Below, one piece after another: positions 16,672 to 25,868 of a stretch of DNA of 64,000 nt. Origin of the DNA: an uncultured Bacilli bacterium. Lineage in GTDB: Bacteria > Bacillota_I > Bacilli_A > RF39 > UBA660. The translations under genes were made by a program, and so were the position numbers. The stretch's first letter is position 1; each line of letters starts with the position of its first letter. The notes below the pieces were generated by a model, which did no database searches, had not been told where the DNA came from, and was given only the letters and a program-made list of their open reading frames with translations. The stretch is from NCBI GenBank assembly GCA_944371995.1, contig CALVYD010000004.1, positions 19,081 to 83,080 on the forward strand, read 5' to 3'.

Positions 16672-16731
16672 GTTGCTATTTTTGGTCAAATATATTAGTT
16701 TGCTGCATATATTAAGTTAGGAGGGGTAGTT

Positions 16732-17262
16732 ATGTCTAGTTATAAAGAAATTGTTACAAAAGCAGTTATAGGAAAAGGTAAAAAACTTTTTACTACGGAT
16801 AATACCATTAAAGTTAGTAATTTGCCTTCTACTATTTTGGGATGCTGGGTAATTAACCATAATTTTCAAGGTCAAAAAAATGGTGATCAAATTACTATTA
16901 CTGGTAGTTATGATGTTAATATATGGTATTCTTATGATCGTGATACGAAGACTGATGTTGTAAAAGAGACAAATCGTTATCAGGAAGTTGTTCGTATGAG
17001 AAGCAGGGATGATAGCAGTGATAATGAAGAAATTATTGTTCGTAGTTTAAAGCAGCCTACATGTTCTAACATTACTATTGATGGTAATGACATTCATTAT
17101 ACAATTGAAAAAGAACTTGGTATCGAGTTAGTTGGTGATGTTAAAGTAAAAATAGAGGCTGACGAAGAGGAAGACCCTTGGGATGAAATTGTTGACGAGT
17201 CTCAAGATAATACTGTAACTGATGATATTGATGAAGATTTTATACAAGATAATACCATTTAA
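16732..17262 (+). CDS. cotE: outer spore coat protein CotE
   Basis: A morphogenetic protein that organises the outer spore coat. The 176-residue product matches the CotE family along its length: YKEIVTKAVIGKGKK at the start, ILGCWVINHNF, GSYDVNIWYSY, TKTDVVKET, and a very acidic C-terminal tail (EADEEEDPWDE). Its position after miaB-ymcA matches B. subtilis ymcB-ymcA-cotE. AGGAGGGG precedes the ATG. This is the clearest sporulation gene in the window. In this genome the CRISPR relic separates it from ymcA. Confidence 0.93.
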   Translation: MSSYKEIVTKAVIGKGKKLFTTDNTIKVSNLPSTILGCWVINHNFQGQKNGDQITITGSYDVNIWYSYDRDTKTDVVKETNRYQEVVRMRSRDDSSDNEEIIVRSLKQPTCSNITIDGNDIHYTIEKELGIELVGDVKVKIEADEEEDPWDEIVDESQDNTVTDDIDEDFIQDNTI

Positions 17263-17270
17263 TGTCTTTG

Positions 17271-17298
17271 ATAGCACTTATGAGTGCTATTTTTTTTA
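17271..17298 (+). terminator. intrinsic terminator after cotE
   Basis: ATAGCACT (17271-17278) and AGTGCTAT (17283-17290) form a perfect 8-bp stem with a four-base loop and eight T. Confidence 0.9.
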
Positions 17299-17331
17299 GT
17301 ATGTGTTATCCTTTTAGTAAGGAGTGTTGTT

Positions 17332-17817
17332 ATGGGAAATAAAAAATATATATTTATTACTATTGGTATTGTTTTGGGAGTTTTTGCTTTTCTATTTTGG
17401 ATATTTTTTGTGGTTATTTCTTCTCGTAGACCTAATTATACTTTTTCTCTTTCTAATGCCGGTACTGATTGTAGTAAACGGGAGTATTCTCTTTATTATG
17501 AAAAGAATGATGTTAAGTACTATAGTGCTTGTTATGATAAGGTGAATGTTATAGAGGAGAAGTTTTTATTTAAAAAGACGGATGATATTAAAAAATATAT
17601 TGATAATGGTCAGTTACTTTCTATTTTACAGAAGTTTGATATGGATAAATGGAAATATAGTGAAGGAGTACAAACAGATTATTACGTTTTAGATTCTTCA
17701 AAAAACTTAATTATTACTAGGTGTAGTACTGAAACTCGGGATACTTATTATTTTCATCGTGGTACTGATGGCTATTTTTGTCAGTATTTTGTGGATTTTA
17801 ATATTCGGCAAGAATAG
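17332..17817 (+). CDS. single-pass membrane protein, unknown
   Basis: A 161-residue protein: short basic N-terminus, one transmembrane helix (about 5-28), then a soluble, probably external domain with about four Cys (GTDCSKRE, SACYD, TRCSTE, YFCQYF) that could form disulfides. AAGGAG precedes the ATG at 17332; the longer frame from 17284 runs through the cotE terminator and is rejected. Family not recognised. Confidence 0.6.
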   Translation: MGNKKYIFITIGIVLGVFAFLFWIFFVVISSRRPNYTFSLSNAGTDCSKREYSLYYEKNDVKYYSACYDKVNVIEEKFLFKKTDDIKKYIDNGQLLSILQKFDMDKWKYSEGVQTDYYVLDSSKNLIITRCSTETRDTYYFHRGTDGYFCQYFVDFNIRQE

Positions 17818-17833
17818 TGTTATCAAAAAAAGG

Positions 17834-17862
17834 TTGACAGATAGCTTTTTTTTTATTATACT
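17834..17862 (+). promoter_or_regulatory. strong promoter for rpsP-khpA
   Basis: Perfect TTGACA (17834-17839), 17 bp with a T tract, and TATACT (17857-17862). Suits a ribosomal protein gene. Confidence 0.85.
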
Positions 17863-17892
17863 ATATTTGCATTTAAGAAATGGAGGGATATT

Positions 17893-18168
17893 ATGGCAGT
17901 TAAAATTAGATTAACAAGAATGGGTGCTAAAAAGAAACCTACTTATAGAATTGTTGCAACTGACTCTAGACGTCCTAGAGATGGTCAATATATTGAATTA
18001 ATTGGTACTTATGCACCTGTTGGAGAATGTAAGGTTAATATCAATGAAGAAGTAGCTTTAAAATGGTTAAATAATGGAGCTATTCCTACAGATACAGTTA
18101 AGAGTTTATTTACTAAAGCTGGTATTATGAAAAAGTTTACTGAATCTAAAGAAAAGAAGGATAAATAA
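17893..18168 (+). CDS. rpsP: 30S ribosomal protein S16
   Basis: A 91-residue protein with the S16 signature from the first residue ([21 protein letters not shown], then [13 protein letters not shown] and [18 protein letters not shown] residues). It belongs to the small subunit. TGGAGGG precedes the ATG, and khpA follows after two bases as in many Bacillota. No ffh, rimM or trmD lies beside it. Confidence 0.97.
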   Translation: MAVKIRLTRMGAKKKPTYRIVATDSRRPRDGQYIELIGTYAPVGECKVNINEEVALKWLNNGAIPTDTVKSLFTKAGIMKKFTESKEKKDK

Positions 18169-18170
18169 TT

Positions 18171-18419
18171 ATGGATTTAGTTCAGCTAACTGAGGAGATT
18201 GTTAAATCATTAGTAGTAGATCAAGATGCTGTTAGTGTGAAAGAGTTTCCTACAGAAGAAGATAATGTTATCTTGATACAAGTAATTGTTGCGGAAGCTG
18301 ATATGGGAAGAGTTATTGGTAAAGGTGGAAGATGTGCTAATGCTATTCGTACTTTGGTTCAAGCAAGTAGTGCTTTAAAAGATAACAGGTATGTTAAAAT
18401 TGATATTGATAAGTTTTGA
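18171..18419 (+). CDS. khpA: KH-domain RNA-binding protein KhpA
   Basis: An 82-residue KH domain with the GxxG-type loop GRVIGKGGRCANAIRTLVQ. KhpA (YlqC) pairs with KhpB/Jag to bind RNA and affects cell length and division in streptococci and related bacteria. It is co-transcribed with rpsP and followed by a terminator. Confidence 0.92.
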   Translation: MDLVQLTEEIVKSLVVDQDAVSVKEFPTEEDNVILIQVIVAEADMGRVIGKGGRCANAIRTLVQASSALKDNRYVKIDIDKF

Positions 18420-18445
18420 GAAAGCAATTTTGCTTTCTTTTTCTT
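18420..18445 (+). terminator. intrinsic terminator after khpA
   Basis: GAAAGCA (18420-18426) pairs with TGCTTTC (18431-18437) around ATTT, followed by a T-rich tail. It begins at the last base of the stop codon. Confidence 0.85.
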
Positions 18446-18482
18446 TTGTCTTGTTATATAATATTTTTGAGGTAGAAGAATA

Positions 18483-19193
18483 ATGATGAATGATTTAGTG
18501 ATTCCTAACCATATAGGTATTATTATGGATGGGAATGGTCGCTGGGCCAAAATGCGTGGACTTCCGCGTAGTGCAGGGCATAGAGAAGGTGCTAATACAT
18601 TAAAAAAACTTTGCCTTTATGCTGAGAGTATTGGTTTAAAATACTTATCTGTTTATGCGTTTTCCACAGAAAATTTTAAACGTAATAAAATAGAAGTTGA
18701 TTTTTTAATGAACTTATTTGTTGATATGTTTAAAAAAGAGTTTCAAGAAATTATGGATCGTCAGGTAAAGGTTGTTTTTTCTGGGCGTAGGGATCCACTT
18801 CCTAAAAAAGTGTTAGAAGCTATGGATGAACTTACTTTCAAGACCAAGGATAATACTCGTACAGTACTTAATGTCTGTTTAAATTATGGTGGTCAGTTTG
18901 AGGTTTTGGATATGACCAAAAAAATTGTGCAACAAGTTCAGAATGGTAGTCTTAATGTGGATGATATTAATTTAGATACGATATCTGCTAATCTGTATCA
19001 AGATTTACCACCGCTTGATTTGGTAATTCGTACGAGTGGAGAGTTACGTCTTAGTAATTTTATGTTATATCAAGCAAGCTATGCAGAATTTTATTTTCCA
19101 AAGATTCTGTTTCCTGATTTTTTAGAGAATGAATTTATGGAAGCAATCGTAGAATTTAATAAAAGAACTAGAAAGTTTGGAGGGAATGTATGA
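18483..19193 (+). CDS. uppS: isoprenyl transferase (undecaprenyl diphosphate synthase)
   Basis: Cis-prenyltransferase that builds the C55 lipid carrier for wall synthesis. Motifs: HIGIIMDGNGRWAKMRGLPR (catalytic Asp), LKYLSVYAFSTENFKR, and near the C-terminus VIRTSGELRLSNFMLYQASYAE. The length, 236 residues, is usual. Its stop overlaps the cdsA start (ATGA), so the two are translationally coupled. A second ATG three bases on is equally possible. Confidence 0.95.
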   Translation: MMNDLVIPNHIGIIMDGNGRWAKMRGLPRSAGHREGANTLKKLCLYAESIGLKYLSVYAFSTENFKRNKIEVDFLMNLFVDMFKKEFQEIMDRQVKVVFSGRRDPLPKKVLEAMDELTFKTKDNTRTVLNVCLNYGGQFEVLDMTKKIVQQVQNGSLNVDDINLDTISANLYQDLPPLDLVIRTSGELRLSNFMLYQASYAEFYFPKILFPDFLENEFMEAIVEFNKRTRKFGGNV

Positions 19194-19990
19194 AAAAACG
19201 TGTACTTAGTGCTATTGTTATGATATTGATTTTTGTTCCATTATTAATTATTGGAGGTAAGGCATTTGCTATTTTTATGACTATACTTGCTGCTTTAGGA
19301 TTATATGAATTAATTCATATTCGAGAAAGTAAAAAAGAGTTTCCATTCTTAATGAAGATTTTTGCTTATGTTATGGTAGTATTCTTTTCATTATCTCATT
19401 TTAACTCAATTACTTTTAGTTATACTATGGATTACCGAGTAGTGGCTTTTATGATTTTTGCCTTTTTATCACCTATGGTATTTATTCATGATTTTAAAAA
19501 ATATAATTTAAATGATGCTTTATTTTTGATAGGATCAGTATTATTTATTGGTTTAAGTTTTAATTTATTTATTATTTGTCGTAATTATGATATTACTTAT
19601 CTTATTTATTTATTACTTATTACAACACTTACCGATACTTTTGCTTTGTTTACTGGTATGTTAATTGGTAGGCATAAATTGTGTCCTGTTGTTTCTCCTA
19701 AAAAGACTGTTGAAGGACTTATTGGTGGAACATTTGTTGGTACATTTGCTGCTACTGCCTTTTATGTTACGGTAATAGATCCGTCTATGTCTTTGGCATT
19801 TATTGTGATTATTACTATTATCTTATCTTTATTGGGACAATTAGGAGATTTAGTATTTTCTTCTATAAAAAGATATTATGATAAGAAAGATTTTTCTAAT
19901 TTGATTCCAGAACATGGAGGAATATTAGATAGATTTGATAGTTTAATATTTGTTGTTTTAGCATTTATTATTTTTTCTAGTGTATTATAA
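19190..19990 (+). CDS. cdsA: phosphatidate cytidylyltransferase
   Basis: Makes CDP-diacylglycerol from phosphatidate and CTP for phospholipid synthesis. The 266-residue multi-pass membrane protein has the C-terminal CdsA signature SPKKTVEGLIGGTFVG, followed by GQLGDLVFSSIKRYYDKKDFS and IPEHGGILDRFDSL. Between uppS and rseP, as in B. subtilis, but dxr, which normally lies between cdsA and rseP, is not here. Confidence 0.95.
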   Translation: MKKRVLSAIVMILIFVPLLIIGGKAFAIFMTILAALGLYELIHIRESKKEFPFLMKIFAYVMVVFFSLSHFNSITFSYTMDYRVVAFMIFAFLSPMVFIHDFKKYNLNDALFLIGSVLFIGLSFNLFIICRNYDITYLIYLLLITTLTDTFALFTGMLIGRHKLCPVVSPKKTVEGLIGGTFVGTFAATAFYVTVIDPSMSLAFIVIITIILSLLGQLGDLVFSSIKRYYDKKDFSNLIPEHGGILDRFDSLIFVVLAFIIFSSVL

Positions 19991-20001
19991 AGGAGGCAAC
20001 C

Positions 20002-21054
20002 ATGGGATTTCTTATTAATTTAATCTTATTTATATTAATATTAGGAAGTATTGTTTTTGTACATGAGTTTGGTCATTTTATGATGGCTAAACTTACTGGC
20101 GTTTATGTATATGAATTTGCGATAGGTATGGGACCAAAGTTATGGAGTAAAAAGGGAAAAGAGACTGAGTATACTTTACGAGCTATTCCTATTGGCGGAT
20201 TCTGTATGATGGCAGGAGAAGATTTAGAGGATGATGACTTAAAAAAAGTTCCTAAAAATAAAAGATTACAATCTAAAAAGCCTTGGCAACGTTTTTTAAT
20301 TATGTTTTTTGGAGCTGGTAATAATTTTATTTTTGCGGTTTTATTACTTTTTCTTATTGGTCTTATCTGGGGAGGTTCTTCTATGGAACCTGTTGTTACT
20401 TCTGTTCTTAAGAATTCAGCAGCAGCTAATTCTGGAATTGAAGCAGGAGATAGAATTTTAGAAATTAATGGTCATTCTATTTCTACAACTGATGATATTA
20501 GTTTATATCTTGCTGTTGCTAATCCAGAGGAAGCTAGCGATATTAAAGTAGAAAAAGAAAATGATAGTATAAAAACATATTCTGTACAACCAAAAAAGAA
20601 GAAAGTAGATGGACAGACTACTTATCAATATGGTATTGGTATGGAGCAAGAAGTAGAACATGGATTATTAGCTGCTATTCAGTTTACTTATAAGAAGACT
20701 ATTTCTATTTTTAAACAAATGGCTGTTACTGTTGGTTATTTGTTTACTGGTGGTATTAATATTTCTCAACTTAGTGGGCCAGTTGGAATTTTCTCTATTG
20801 TAGGGAATCAAAGTTCTGCTGGAATTATGAATATCATTTATTTAGTAGCATTTTTAAGTATTAACGTTGGATTTATTAATTTACTTCCTTTACCAGCATT
20901 TGACGGAGGACATATTCTATTTATTATTATTGAAAAAATTAAAGGTTCTCCAGTTAATCCTGAGACAGAAAATAAGATTCATACGATAGGGTTGTTTTTA
21001 TTAATGCTTTTAATGGTAGTTATTACATTTAATGATATTTTAAGATTATTTTGA
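20002..21054 (+). CDS. rseP: RIP metalloprotease RseP (site-2 protease)
   Basis: Intramembrane zinc protease that cleaves membrane-anchored anti-sigma factors and remnant signal peptides. HEFGH zinc motif in the first membrane helix, a PDZ domain (about 130-210; NSGIEAGDRILEINGHSI), and the third ligand motif LPLPAFDGGH near the C-terminus. Full length, 350 residues. AAAGGAGG precedes the ATG. Confidence 0.95.
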   Translation: MGFLINLILFILILGSIVFVHEFGHFMMAKLTGVYVYEFAIGMGPKLWSKKGKETEYTLRAIPIGGFCMMAGEDLEDDDLKKVPKNKRLQSKKPWQRFLIMFFGAGNNFIFAVLLLFLIGLIWGGSSMEPVVTSVLKNSAAANSGIEAGDRILEINGHSISTTDDISLYLAVANPEEASDIKVEKENDSIKTYSVQPKKKKVDGQTTYQYGIGMEQEVEHGLLAAIQFTYKKTISIFKQMAVTVGYLFTGGINISQLSGPVGIFSIVGNQSSAGIMNIIYLVAFLSINVGFINLLPLPAFDGGHILFIIIEKIKGSPVNPETENKIHTIGLFLLMLLMVVITFNDILRLF

Positions 21055-21071
21055 TTTTGGTAGGTGATTCT

Positions 21072-21251
21072 ATGAATCCTATAATTCTTCTTATTTGTAT
21101 TTTGGTTGTCTCTTTTGTTACTTTTTTCATTGCTTATTCAGGGGAGAAAAGACAAATACAGCTAGACAAGAAAAAAAAGAAGTCTTATACAGATGATCCT
21201 TCAATTTTGTTTGATGAGTATTCTCAAGATGAAGATATAGAAATTATATAG
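21072..21251 (+). CDS. small single-pass membrane protein
   Basis: A 59-residue protein with an N-terminal membrane helix (about 3-22) and a charged tail with KKKKK and acidic residues. TAGGTGATT precedes the ATG at 21072. A short AGGTCA/TGACCT hairpin (21250-21267) with a weak T tail follows. Function unknown; it may be co-transcribed with rseP. Confidence 0.55.
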   Translation: MNPIILLICILVVSFVTFFIAYSGEKRQIQLDKKKKKSYTDDPSILFDEYSQDEDIEII

Positions 21252-21305
21252 GTCATGAAGGTGACCTTTTAATTTTGTGCTATAATAAAAGAGGGAGGTA
21301 GGCAG

Positions 21306-23468
21306 ATGGTTGCTGGAGTTTTAGTACAACTTGCTAGTCAGAACGTGGATAAAATCTTTGACTATTCAGTACCTAGAGAGTTGGAAGATTCTATTAAATT
21401 AGGTATTCGAGTTTTGGTTCCTTTTGGAAGGCAGACCTTGGAGGGCTTTGTTTTAGAAATTAAAGATTCTAGTCAGTTGGAATTAAAAGAAATTTATTCG
21501 ATTGTAGATTATGATATTGTATTAAATGAAGAATTACTTTCTCTCGGGAAAGAAATACAACACGATACTTTGTCTACTTTAATCAGTGCTTATCAAGTGA
21601 TGTTGCCTAAAGCATTAAAAGCAAAAGCAGGAACTACTATTCATAAAAAATTTCATACTTTTTATAAGATGGGACAAAATAATTATATTGGTACTTCTGT
21701 TCCACAGAGGAAAATATTAGAATTGTTTCAAAGTAAAGATATGATTCCTAAAGAGGAGTTAGTTTCTATTTCATCATCAGCACTTTCTACTTTGGTAGAA
21801 AAGCAAGTTTTATTTCCTGTTCAGATAGAGGATTATCGGTTAAAGTATGATATTCATCAAGATTCTAAGAAGGTTTTAACTCCTCTTCAGCAACAAGTCG
21901 TTGATAAAGTTATCCATGGAGATTATGAGAGACCATTTTTGTTATTTGGTGTTACTGGTAGTGGTAAGACTGAAGTTTATATGAATATTATTGAACATGT
22001 ATTAAGTCAGGGTAAGACGGCTATTATTCTGGTTCCAGAGATTAGTTTGACACCTCAGATGGTTGAACAGTTTTCTAATCGTTTTGGTAATCAAATTGCA
22101 GCACTTCATTCGGCTTTATCTGATGGTGAGAAGTATGATGAATGGAGAAGAATTGCTAGAGGAGAAGCTAGTATTGTGATAGGTGCTCGTAGTGCTATTT
22201 TTGCTCCATTAAAAAATATTGGAGTTATTATCATGGATGAAGAACATAGTGATTCTTATAAACAGGGTGATAAAGATCCTAGATATCATGCTAGAGATAT
22301 TGCAATATGGAGAGGTAAGTATCATTGTTGTCCAGTTGTGTTAGGAAGTGCTACTCCTTCTTTAGAGTCTATGGCTAGAGCAAACAAGGGAGTGTATCAA
22401 CTTCTGGTTTTAAATAAGAGAGTCAATGGTCGGTCGCTTCCTGATGTAGAAATTATTGATATGAATAGAGAAGCTAAGAATAGTTCTTCTCATCTAACGC
22501 AGGTTTTGTTAGATGAGATTAAGCATTGTATTGATAGAGGGGAACAGACTATTTTATTTTTAAATAGGCGAGGATTCTCAACTTTTGTAACTTGTAAGAA
22601 TTGTGCTGAGACGATTAAATGTCCTCATTGCGATATTACTCTTACTTATCATAAAAGTAATAAAATGCTACGGTGTCATTATTGTGGATATGCAACACCA
22701 CTTCCTAAAGTTTGTCCTAATTGTGGTGAAGAAGCATTATCTGATTTAGGCGTTGGTACAGAAAAAATAGAAGAAGAACTACATACCTTATTACCTTATG
22801 CCAGGGTTCTTAGAATGGATGTTGATACGACTAGTAGAAAAGGTGCTCATAAGAAGATGATTGAAGCATTTAGAAATCATGAATACGATATTTTGCTTGG
22901 TACACAGATTGTTGCTAAGGGTCTTGATTTTCCAGATGTGACTTTAGTTGGAGTTGTTAATGCTGATACTAGTTTAAATATTCCAGATTTTCGTAGTAGT
23001 GAAAATACTTACTCATTACTTTCTCAGGTTGCTGGTAGGAGTGGTAGAAGTGATAAGCAGGGAAAGGTTTTGATTCAAACCTTTAATCCTGATCATTATG
23101 CAATCTCTTATGTTAAACATCATGATTATTTAGGATTTTATAAAGAAGAGATGTTTGTTCGAAGAAAGCTAGGATATCCTCCTTATTATTATCTTTGTTA
23201 TATAAAAATTAGTGGTAAGGATGCAAAGTATATATTTCAAGAAGCACTAAAGATTAAACAGTCTTTAGAGCGTATGTTAGAGCATACTACTATCTTAGGT
23301 CCTACATCTCTTCCTATTTTTAGGGTAAATAATATTTATCGATATGGTATTATTTTGAAGTATAAAAAAGAAGATAGATTGCGTCAAGATTTATTTAGAG
23401 TAAAAAATCATTATAAGACAAATAATAAAGTTAGAATAGATATTGACTTTAGTCCTAGTCATTTTTAA
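21306..23468 (+). CDS. priA: primosomal replication restart helicase PriA
   Basis: 3'-to-5' helicase that reloads the replisome at stalled forks. 720 residues: an N-terminal DNA-binding domain, Walker A GVTGSGKTEVYM, the DEEH box (IIMDEEHSDSYKQGD), GSATPSLES, an eight-Cys zinc region (CKNCAETIKCPHC, CHYCG, CPNCGEE), and helicase motifs V/VI (GTQIVAKGLDFPDVTLVG, QVAGRSGRSDKQG). In B. subtilis priA is followed by def and fmt; here two unknown genes lie between priA and fmt, and def is absent. Confidence 0.96.
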   Translation: MVAGVLVQLASQNVDKIFDYSVPRELEDSIKLGIRVLVPFGRQTLEGFVLEIKDSSQLELKEIYSIVDYDIVLNEELLSLGKEIQHDTLSTLISAYQVMLPKALKAKAGTTIHKKFHTFYKMGQNNYIGTSVPQRKILELFQSKDMIPKEELVSISSSALSTLVEKQVLFPVQIEDYRLKYDIHQDSKKVLTPLQQQVVDKVIHGDYERPFLLFGVTGSGKTEVYMNIIEHVLSQGKTAIILVPEISLTPQMVEQFSNRFGNQIAALHSALSDGEKYDEWRRIARGEASIVIGARSAIFAPLKNIGVIIMDEEHSDSYKQGDKDPRYHARDIAIWRGKYHCCPVVLGSATPSLESMARANKGVYQLLVLNKRVNGRSLPDVEIIDMNREAKNSSSHLTQVLLDEIKHCIDRGEQTILFLNRRGFSTFVTCKNCAETIKCPHCDITLTYHKSNKMLRCHYCGYATPLPKVCPNCGEEALSDLGVGTEKIEEELHTLLPYARVLRMDVDTTSRKGAHKKMIEAFRNHEYDILLGTQIVAKGLDFPDVTLVGVVNADTSLNIPDFRSSENTYSLLSQVAGRSGRSDKQGKVLIQTFNPDHYAISYVKHHDYLGFYKEEMFVRRKLGYPPYYYLCYIKISGKDAKYIFQEALKIKQSLERMLEHTTILGPTSLPIFRVNNIYRYGIILKYKKEDRLRQDLFRVKNHYKTNNKVRIDIDFSPSHF

Positions 23469-23514
23469 TAAAATATGATATTCTTATGTTAATGATAATG
23501 ATAGAGGTGATATT

Positions 23515-23742
23515 ATGGCAAGGAATCATTTTTTCTTATCGCAAAATGATATTGATGAAGAACCAAAAGTAAGTGTTAATGAGAAAAATAGTCGTGAATT
23601 TCAAAATTTAATGGAACATAGTCAGCGTAAGTATGATGATTACTGGGATATAAATAATCCACTTGTTCGAGCAATCCTTATTATTTTATTTTTAATTGCT
23701 GCTATTGGTTCTGCTTATTATATTATTACATGGTTTAGTTAA
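23515..23742 (+). CDS. small C-terminally anchored membrane protein
   Basis: A 75-residue protein: hydrophilic N-terminal ~45 residues and one C-terminal membrane helix (IRAILIILFLIAAIGSAYYI-like). AGAGGTGAT precedes the ATG. Family not recognised; it lies in the position occupied by def in related gene orders. Confidence 0.6.
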   Translation: MARNHFFLSQNDIDEEPKVSVNEKNSREFQNLMEHSQRKYDDYWDINNPLVRAILIILFLIAAIGSAYYIITWFS

Positions 23743-23767
23743 TTATAATACTGGGATGGTGGTGTAG

Positions 23768-24910
23768 ATGCTTTCTTCTGTTTTTGAAAACGATGATGTT
23801 CTTTCTTTATTATCTAAAGTTTCTAGTAATCCTAGATATTATGATAAAAAGAAAAAAGATTCTATTAATTATGAGAAGTTCTCCGGGCTTGAGCAGCCTA
23901 TGTTTTTATTGTTTGATGCATTATTTAAGTATCAAATTATTATTAGGGATGATACTTATCTTAGAGACTATGTTCATCATTTAGAATTGTTATGGTATAA
24001 GATTGATAATTTTCATGATATTAGTGAAGGTGTATGTAAAATCTTGGTTAAATTTTGTGCTAAAAAACTGGGATATAAGATGCAGATAGAAGAACATAGA
24101 AGAGAAATTTTGGAATATATTTACCAGAAATATATTGTGGAAGGGTATTTGTTCCATGGAATTTCTGATGTATATGTTTCTACTATTAAGAAAGAAGGAT
24201 TTTCTCCACAACTTTATGAGAATTATTATCCTCGTTTTTTAGAAATTCAAAAACAATATCCAGCTTTTTTCTCTGATATGGATTTTCATCATGATTATGT
24301 TTCTTTTACTGATGATTTTGTAATGGCATGTTATTATGCTACTTATAGTCCTATTTATTTTTCTAATTTTTTATGCCCATCTTCTTCTAAAAAACTTGAG
24401 CTTAATAGTTATGCAAAAAGGGATTATATGGGATGTTTTAGAAATTTACGTAATTTACTCAAAACAAAGGAGATTAATGAAGAAGATAGCAAGAAAATAG
24501 AGACGCTTTGTCATAATCAGTGGAAATTATTGAAAAGAAATGAGTCTTGTCCTACGATTATGTTAGTAAAAAGAAGTGTCTTTGGTAAAAATGTAATCCA
24601 TGGAATTAACGAAATTTTGGAGGATGGAAAAGAAGATATCGGTATATTGGCACATCATATAATGGATTATAAATTTGATAGTTTATCATGGAATCTTCCG
24701 ATTTCCTCTTCTAATATTGAATTTGTAAGTATTCCTTATGCATCCTTTGTTGTTGATGCTTTTAAAGAAGAAGATTCTGATAGTATAGAAGTTATTATAC
24801 CAAATGAAGAAGATAATACTGAAGATGGTAAAGTTTCATTCTTATTACTTTTAGGTTCTGTTTTAATTTTGACTGGTGTGTTATTTAGTGTTATTATGTT
24901 GTATCAATAG
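23768..24910 (+). CDS. unknown tail-anchored protein with a possible ADP-ribosyltransferase-like core
   Basis: A 380-residue protein with one C-terminal membrane helix. The middle (about 130-200) reads GYLFHGISDVYVSTIKKEG... then VSFTDDFVMACYYAT, resembling the H...S...TD...YA spacing of ART/RNA 2'-phosphotransferase-type folds. This is a weak motif-level resemblance only; no clear catalytic Glu is fixed. The N-terminal ~130 residues are helical. GGTGGTG precedes the ATG, and the gene runs into fmt with ten bases between. A membrane-bound modifying enzyme is one idea; unknown is the safer label. Confidence 0.5.
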   Translation: MLSSVFENDDVLSLLSKVSSNPRYYDKKKKDSINYEKFSGLEQPMFLLFDALFKYQIIIRDDTYLRDYVHHLELLWYKIDNFHDISEGVCKILVKFCAKKLGYKMQIEEHRREILEYIYQKYIVEGYLFHGISDVYVSTIKKEGFSPQLYENYYPRFLEIQKQYPAFFSDMDFHHDYVSFTDDFVMACYYATYSPIYFSNFLCPSSSKKLELNSYAKRDYMGCFRNLRNLLKTKEINEEDSKKIETLCHNQWKLLKRNESCPTIMLVKRSVFGKNVIHGINEILEDGKEDIGILAHHIMDYKFDSLSWNLPISSSNIEFVSIPYASFVVDAFKEEDSDSIEVIIPNEEDNTEDGKVSFLLLLGSVLILTGVLFSVIMLYQ

Positions 24911-24920
24911 AGGTGAGGTT

Positions 24921-25868
24921 ATGGAAAAGGTTAAGATTGTATTCATGGGAACTCCAGATTTTAGTGTTCCTATTTTAGAGGGTTTAATAGAGAATTATCA
25001 AGTCATTGGTGTTGTTACACAACCAGATCGTTGTGTTGGAAGACGTCAGGAAGTTGTTTTTTCTCCTGTTAAAGAGGTTGCTTTAAAATATCAAATTCCT
25101 GTTTTTCAACCTGAAAAAATTCGAAATAATTATGATGATATTTTGGCTTTAGAGCCTGATATTATTATTACTTGTGCTTACGGGCAAATTATTCCTAAAG
25201 CTATTTTGGATTTTCCTAAATATGGTTGTATTAATGTGCATGCGTCACTACTTCCTAAATTGCGTGGCGGAGCACCGATTCATCATGCTATTATAGATGG
25301 TTATGATAAGACAGGTATTACTATTATGTATATGGATGAAGCTATGGATAGTGGTGACATTATTTCTCAAAGAGAAACTGAAATTTTAGATAGCGATACA
25401 GTGGAGACGTTACATGATAGATTAAGTAGCCTTGGAAGAGAATTATTACTTGATACTTTACCTAGTATTTTAGATGGTAGTGCTAAACGTATTAAACAAG
25501 ATGAATCGCTAGTTACTTATGCTTATAATATTAAAAGAGAAGAAGAGTATCTAGATTTTAGTAAAACTAGTTTAGAATTGTTTAATCAGATACGTGGACT
25601 TTCTCCTTTTCCTGGCAGTTCTTGTATTATTAATGATAGGGAATTTAAAGTGTATTTTGCTAGAATATCTTCTGTTCAATCTAGTTTGTTTCAACCCGGG
25701 GAAATACTTCATATTTATAAAGATGGTATTGGTATTGCGACTCAGGACTATGAGATTGTGCTTTTAGATATAAAACCTTTTGGTAAAAAAAGGATGCTAG
25801 CTAGTAGTTTTATTAATGGAATTAAAAAAGAAGAATATATAGGGAAGGTAGTTTATGGACGAAAATAA
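24921..25868 (+). CDS. fmt: methionyl-tRNA formyltransferase
   Basis: Formylates initiator Met-tRNA. The 315-residue protein has the formyltransferase N-domain (VFMGTPDFSVPILE, GVVTQPDR) and the folate-site motif CINVHASLLPKLRGGAPIHHAIIDG. GITIMYMDEAMDSGDI follows, and the C-terminal OB-like domain is intact. AGAGGTGAGG precedes the ATG at 24921. The usual partner gene def (deformylase) is not in the window. Confidence 0.96.
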   Translation: MEKVKIVFMGTPDFSVPILEGLIENYQVIGVVTQPDRCVGRRQEVVFSPVKEVALKYQIPVFQPEKIRNNYDDILALEPDIIITCAYGQIIPKAILDFPKYGCINVHASLLPKLRGGAPIHHAIIDGYDKTGITIMYMDEAMDSGDIISQRETEILDSDTVETLHDRLSSLGRELLLDTLPSILDGSAKRIKQDESLVTYAYNIKREEEYLDFSKTSLELFNQIRGLSPFPGSSCIINDREFKVYFARISSVQSSLFQPGEILHIYKDGIGIATQDYEIVLLDIKPFGKKRMLASSFINGIKKEEYIGKVVYGRK

